Position numbers and translations under genes: made by a program | NCBI RefSeq assembly: GCF_022952855.1 | Contig: NZ_JALJDX010000216.1 | Span: 1 to 64,000, forward strand | From: Pseudomonas sp. RGM2987 | Lineage (GTDB): Bacteria > Pseudomonadota > Gammaproteobacteria > Pseudomonadales > Pseudomonadaceae | DNA: 64,000 nt | Direction of reading: 5' to 3' | Part shown: positions 60,745 through 64,000 of the stretch, piece by piece | Layout of the letters: each line of letters opens with the position of its first letter | How positions within the stretch are numbered: the first letter of the stretch is position 1 | The notes under the pieces: generated by a model | Seen by the model: the letters and a program-made list of their open reading frames with translations, nothing else | Told to the model about the DNA's origin: nothing | Databases searched by the model: none

Positions 60745-62613
60745 TTAAATCCACAACTTCTTGAAGTCACGACCGCCAAAGATCAGGTTGACCATTGCGC
60801 GGGTCACCATGATGGCCGTGAACATCGAGGTAAAGATCCCGAGGGACATGGTCACTGCGAAGCCCTTCACCGGGCCGGTGCCCATGGCGAAGAGAATCCC
60901 GCCGACCAGCAACGTGGTCAGGTTGGCGTCGAGAATCGCGGTGAATGCCCGGCCGAAGCCTTCGTTGATTGCCCGCTGGATCGACATGCCCGCGGCGATC
61001 TCTTCACGGATCCGCGAGAAGATCAGCACGTTGGCGTCCACCGCCATACCCATGGTCAATACGATACCGGCGATACCCGGCAGGGTCAGCGTGGCCCCCA
61101 GCAGCGACATAAGCGCCAGCAGCATCACCATGTTCACCGCCAGCGCGACGGTGGCGATGACGCCGAAGAAGCGATAGATGGCGATGATGAACAGCGACAC
61201 GAACAGCATGCCCCACAGCGAAGCGTCGATGCCCTTGGTGATGTTGTCGGCACCCAGGCTCGGGCCGATGGTGCGCTCTTCAGCGAAGTACATCGGTGCG
61301 GCCAGACCACCGGCACGCAGCAGCAGGGCCAGCTCGGAAGATTCGCCCTGACCGTTCAGGCCGGTGATGCGGAACTGGCTGCCCAGTGGCGACTGGATGG
61401 TCGCCAGACTGATGATCTTCTTCTCCTCCTTGAAGGTCTGCACCGGCACGTCTTTCTCGACGCCGTTGACCACTTGCCTGGTGTAGGTGGTGGTCGGCTT
61501 CTGCTCGATGAAGATCACCGCCATGCTGCGACCGACGTTGCTGCGCGTAGCGCGGCTCATCAGTTCGCCGCCGTGACCGTCGAGGTGGATGTTCACCTGT
61601 GGACGACCGTGCTCGTCGAAGCTCGCCTGGGCGTCGGTGACCTGGTCACCGGTGATGATCAGGCCACGCTCGATCTGCGCCGCCGGACGATTGCCCTCAC
61701 GGAACTCGAAGCTCTCGGAAGTCGCCTTGGAAGCCCCCGGTTCGGCCGCGAGGCGGAACTCCAGGTTGGCGGTCTTGCCGAGGATACGCTTGGCTTCGGC
61801 GGTGTCTTGCACGCCCGGCAGCTCGACCACGATGCGGTTGGCGCCCTGGCGCTGCACGATCGGCTCGGCCACACCCAGCTCGTTGACGCGGTTACGGACC
61901 GTGGTCAAGTTCTGCTTGATGGAGTATTCGCGGATTTCCGCCAGCTTGGCCGGGGTCATCGCCAGACGCAGCACCGCCTGACCATTGAGGTCGGCCGGCA
62001 CGATGTCGAAATCGTTGAAGGTCTTGCGGATCAGTGCACGGGCCTGCTCGCGGGTATCTTCATCGCTGAAGCCCAGCTGAATGGCACCGTTGAAGGCCGG
62101 CAGGCTGCGGTAGCGCACGCGCTCTTTGCGCAACAGGCTCTTGACGTCGCCTTCGTAGACTTTCATGCGCGCGTCGAGGGCTTTGTCCATGTCCACTTCC
62201 AACAGGAAGTGCACACCACCGGACAAATCCAGGCCGAGTTTCATCGGGTGCGCGCCGAATTTGCGCAGCCATTGCGGGGTGGTCTGGGCCAGGTTCAAGG
62301 CTACAACGTAATCGTCGCCCATGGCCTTGCGTACCACGTCCTTGGCCGGCAGTTGGTCTTCAGCCTTGACCAGGCGCAACAGGCCGCCCTTGCCGTTTTC
62401 GGCGATGGACGCCGCCTTGACTTCGATTCCGGAAGCCTTGAGCGCAGCGCTCGCACGGTCCAGATCCGCCTGGGTGACCTGCAAGGCAGTGCTTGCGCCA
62501 CTGACCTGGATGGCCGGGTCATCCGGGTAGAGATTGGGAGCGGAATAAATCAGACCGACCGCCAGCACCGCCAGGATCAGTACATATTTCCACAGAGGGT
62601 ATTTGTTCAGCAT
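60745..62613 (-). CDS. secD: Protein translocase subunit SecD
   Basis: 622 residues: first span (KYPLWKYVLILAVLAVGLIY), large periplasmic domain, and five spans with KLGLDLSGGVHFLLEVDMDK near the first and GMAVDANVLIFSRIREEI in the C-terminal half. ATG 62613 is the family start; an in-frame GTG lies one codon upstream. Confidence 0.97.
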   Translation of the reverse strand: MLNKYPLWKYVLILAVLAVGLIYSAPNLYPDDPAIQVSGASTALQVTQADLDRASAALKASGIEVKAASIAENGKGGLLRLVKAEDQLPAKDVVRKAMGDDYVVALNLAQTTPQWLRKFGAHPMKLGLDLSGGVHFLLEVDMDKALDARMKVYEGDVKSLLRKERVRYRSLPAFNGAIQLGFSDEDTREQARALIRKTFNDFDIVPADLNGQAVLRLAMTPAKLAEIREYSIKQNLTTVRNRVNELGVAEPIVQRQGANRIVVELPGVQDTAEAKRILGKTANLEFRLAAEPGASKATSESFEFREGNRPAAQIERGLIITGDQVTDAQASFDEHGRPQVNIHLDGHGGELMSRATRSNVGRSMAVIFIEQKPTTTYTRQVVNGVEKDVPVQTFKEEKKIISLATIQSPLGSQFRITGLNGQGESSELALLLRAGGLAAPMYFAEERTIGPSLGADNITKGIDASLWGMLFVSLFIIAIYRFFGVIATVALAVNMVMLLALMSLLGATLTLPGIAGIVLTMGMAVDANVLIFSRIREEIAAGMSIQRAINEGFGRAFTAILDANLTTLLVGGILFAMGTGPVKGFAVTMSLGIFTSMFTAIMVTRAMVNLIFGGRDFKKLWI

Positions 62614-62678
62614 CACGCCGCCCGCTTATGACGCGGGGCGCCTTGCGCGCCCCGTCGATTGAAGAGAAGTTGAAAACC

Positions 62679-63017
62679 TTAGATCGCTTTCAGCGTGCCC
62701 TTTGGCAGCGTGGCCGCGATAGCGCCCTTCTGGAACTTCATTTCAACAGTGTCGGACACTTCCAGAACCACGAAATCGTCCGCCACTTTGGTGATCTTGC
62801 CAGCGATGCCGCCGGTGGTGACCACTTCGTCGCCCTTCTGCAGGTTGCTCAGCAGGTTCTTCTGCTCTTTGGCGCGCTTGGCCTGTGGACGCCAGATCAT
62901 CAGGTAGAAGATGACCAGGAAGCCGACCAGGAAAATCCACTCGAAACCGCCACCCATAGGGCCGGCAGCAGCAGGTGCAGCCGCGTCAGCCATGGCGTTA
63001 GAGATAAAAAAGCTCAT
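62679..63017 (-). CDS. yajC: Sec translocon accessory subunit YajC
   Basis: 112 residues with one membrane span (FEWIFLVGFLVIFYLMIWRP) and the typical QAKRAKEQKNLLSNLQKGDE VVTTGGI. Between tgt and secD in the standard operon. Confidence 0.95.
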   Translation of the reverse strand: MSFFISNAMADAAAPAAAGPMGGGFEWIFLVGFLVIFYLMIWRPQAKRAKEQKNLLSNLQKGDEVVTTGGIAGKITKVADDFVVLEVSDTVEMKFQKGAIAATLPKGTLKAI

Positions 63018-63060
63018 TTAGCACTCCAGTTGCAAGTATTGAATCTTAGGATCGGAAAAC

Positions 63061-64000
63061 TCAGTCCAAGGGCGGTACAGGCAACCCGCGCTTGGCATAG
63101 AAGGCCTCGACGAAGGCGGCCAATGTACCCTGTTGAATAGCCTCGCGCAAACCAGCCATAAGTACCTGGTAATGACGCAAATTGTGGATCGTATTCAACA
63201 TGCTACCGAGCATTTCGCCGCACTTGTCCAAATGATGCAGATAAGCGCGGGAGAAGTTCTGGCACGTGTAGCAGTCGCAGGTCGGATCCAGCGGCGAATC
63301 ATCATGGCGATGGAACGCGTTACGGATCTTCAGCACACCCGTGTCGATAAACAGATGCCCATTGCGGGCATTACGGGTTGGCATCACGCAATCGAACATG
63401 TCCACCCCGCGGCGCACACCCTCAACCAGATCTTCCGGTTTGCCAACGCCCATAAGGTAACGAGGTTTGTCAGCGGGCATCTGGCCCGGCAGATAATCCA
63501 GCACCTTGATCATTTCGTGCTTGGGCTCGCCCACCGACAGGCCGCCAATCGCCAGGCCGTCGAAGCCGATCTTGTCCAGGCCTTCGAGCGAGCGCATGCG
63601 CAGGTCCTGGTGCATGCCACCCTGGACGATGCCGAACAGCGCGGCGGTGTTGTCGCCATGAGCGTTCTTCGAGCGCTGGGCCCAGCGCAACGACAGCTCC
63701 ATGGACACCCGCGCCACGTCTTCATCGGCCGGGTACGGCGTGCATTCGTCGAAGATCATCACGATGTCCGAGCCCAGGTCGCGCTGGACCTGCATCGACT
63801 CTTCCGGGCCCATGAACACCTTGGAGCCGTCCACCGGCGAGGCGAAGGTCACGCCCTCCTCCTTGATCTTGCGCATGGCGCCCAGGCTGAACACCTGGAA
63901 GCCGCCGGAGTCGGTCAGAATCGGGCCTTTCCACTGCATGAAATCGTGCAGGTCGCCGTGGGCCTTGATCACTTCCATGCCCGGACGCAGCCACAAGTGG
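63061..64000 (-). CDS. tgt: Queuine tRNA-ribosyltransferase (partial, 5' end beyond window)
   Basis: Exchanges guanine-34 for preQ1 in tRNAs with GUN anticodons. About 313 C-terminal residues are present, starting inside the family block LWLRPGMEVIKAHGDLHDFM. Visible: the catalytic Asp in KGPILTDSGGFQVF, the second Asp in FDCVMPTRNARNGHLF, and zinc ligands in CDCYTCQNFSRAYLHHL. The first ~55 residues are cut by the window edge; the start codon is not in the window. Confidence 0.96.
   Translation of the reverse strand, partial: HLWLRPGMEVIKAHGDLHDFMQWKGPILTDSGGFQVFSLGAMRKIKEEGVTFASPVDGSKVFMGPEESMQVQRDLGSDIVMIFDECTPYPADEDVARVSMELSLRWAQRSKNAHGDNTAALFGIVQGGMHQDLRMRSLEGLDKIGFDGLAIGGLSVGEPKHEMIKVLDYLPGQMPADKPRYLMGVGKPEDLVEGVRRGVDMFDCVMPTRNARNGHLFIDTGVLKIRNAFHRHDDSPLDPTCDCYTCQNFSRAYLHHLDKCGEMLGSMLNTIHNLRHYQVLMAGLREAIQQGTLAAFVEAFYAKRGLPVPPLD

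Overview
The window is chromosomal DNA from a Pseudomonas, most likely of the P. fluorescens group. The gene content and order (rpsP-rimM-trmD-rplS, iscRSUA-hscBA-fdx-iscX, ndk-rlmN-pilW-rodZ-ispG-hisS-yfgM-bamB-der, tgt-yajC-secD-secF, guaBA, and an AsrA-type Lon beside a chagasin-like inhibitor) are typical of Pseudomonas. So are the high GC content and the many REP/REPIN palindromes between genes. No tRNA, rRNA, CRISPR array or complete insertion sequence was found.

Layout. 0-12 kb: yaeQ, a CaiB/BaiF CoA-transferase, a DUF3509 protein, a BvgS-like sensor with no kinase part, thrC-hom (threonine synthesis), dsbC and xerD, then the translation operon rpsP-rimM-trmD-rplS. 12-24 kb: ffh, divergent from a CcsA/YpjD-like membrane protein and a CNNM/CorC-type transporter; an MHS-type MFS transporter; asrA (second Lon) behind a heat-shock-type promoter; a chagasin-like lipoprotein; a YhhN protein; cmoA-cmoB; tadA and a multicopper oxidase. 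25.5-28.7 kb is an accessory block: a broken toxin-antitoxin-like pair, a small membrane protein, a flavin oxidoreductase and a divergent TetR regulator with two operator-like palindromes. 28.8-41 kb: guaA, guaB, a zinc-ribbon protein, a TauE/SafE permease, xseA, an M23 peptidase, leuA with a putative leader peptide, a FlxA-like protein, and an omega-amidase/methionine aminotransferase pair. 41-58 kb: a long run of minus-strand housekeeping genes from cysE and iscR down to der. 58-64 kb: suhB, a glycine-zipper protein, and secF-secD-yajC-tgt (tgt cut by the window edge).

The most unusual spot is 8.43-9.12 kb. Just downstream of xerD lies a diverged, stop-containing second copy of the last ~100 bp of xerD. 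Between the two copies is a small cassette: the C-terminal tail of what looks like a polymorphic toxin, whose stop codon overlaps the start of an 87-residue acyl-carrier-protein-like protein lacking the phosphopantetheine serine. This looks like an orphan toxin-tail/immunity module lodged at the xerD 3' end. A second candidate is the HicA-like gene at 26.05-26.32 kb, disrupted by two compensating frameshifts but still followed by an intact DNA-binding partner and preceded by an operator-like palindrome.

All identifications come from reading the sequence and from remembered family features. No database search was run.
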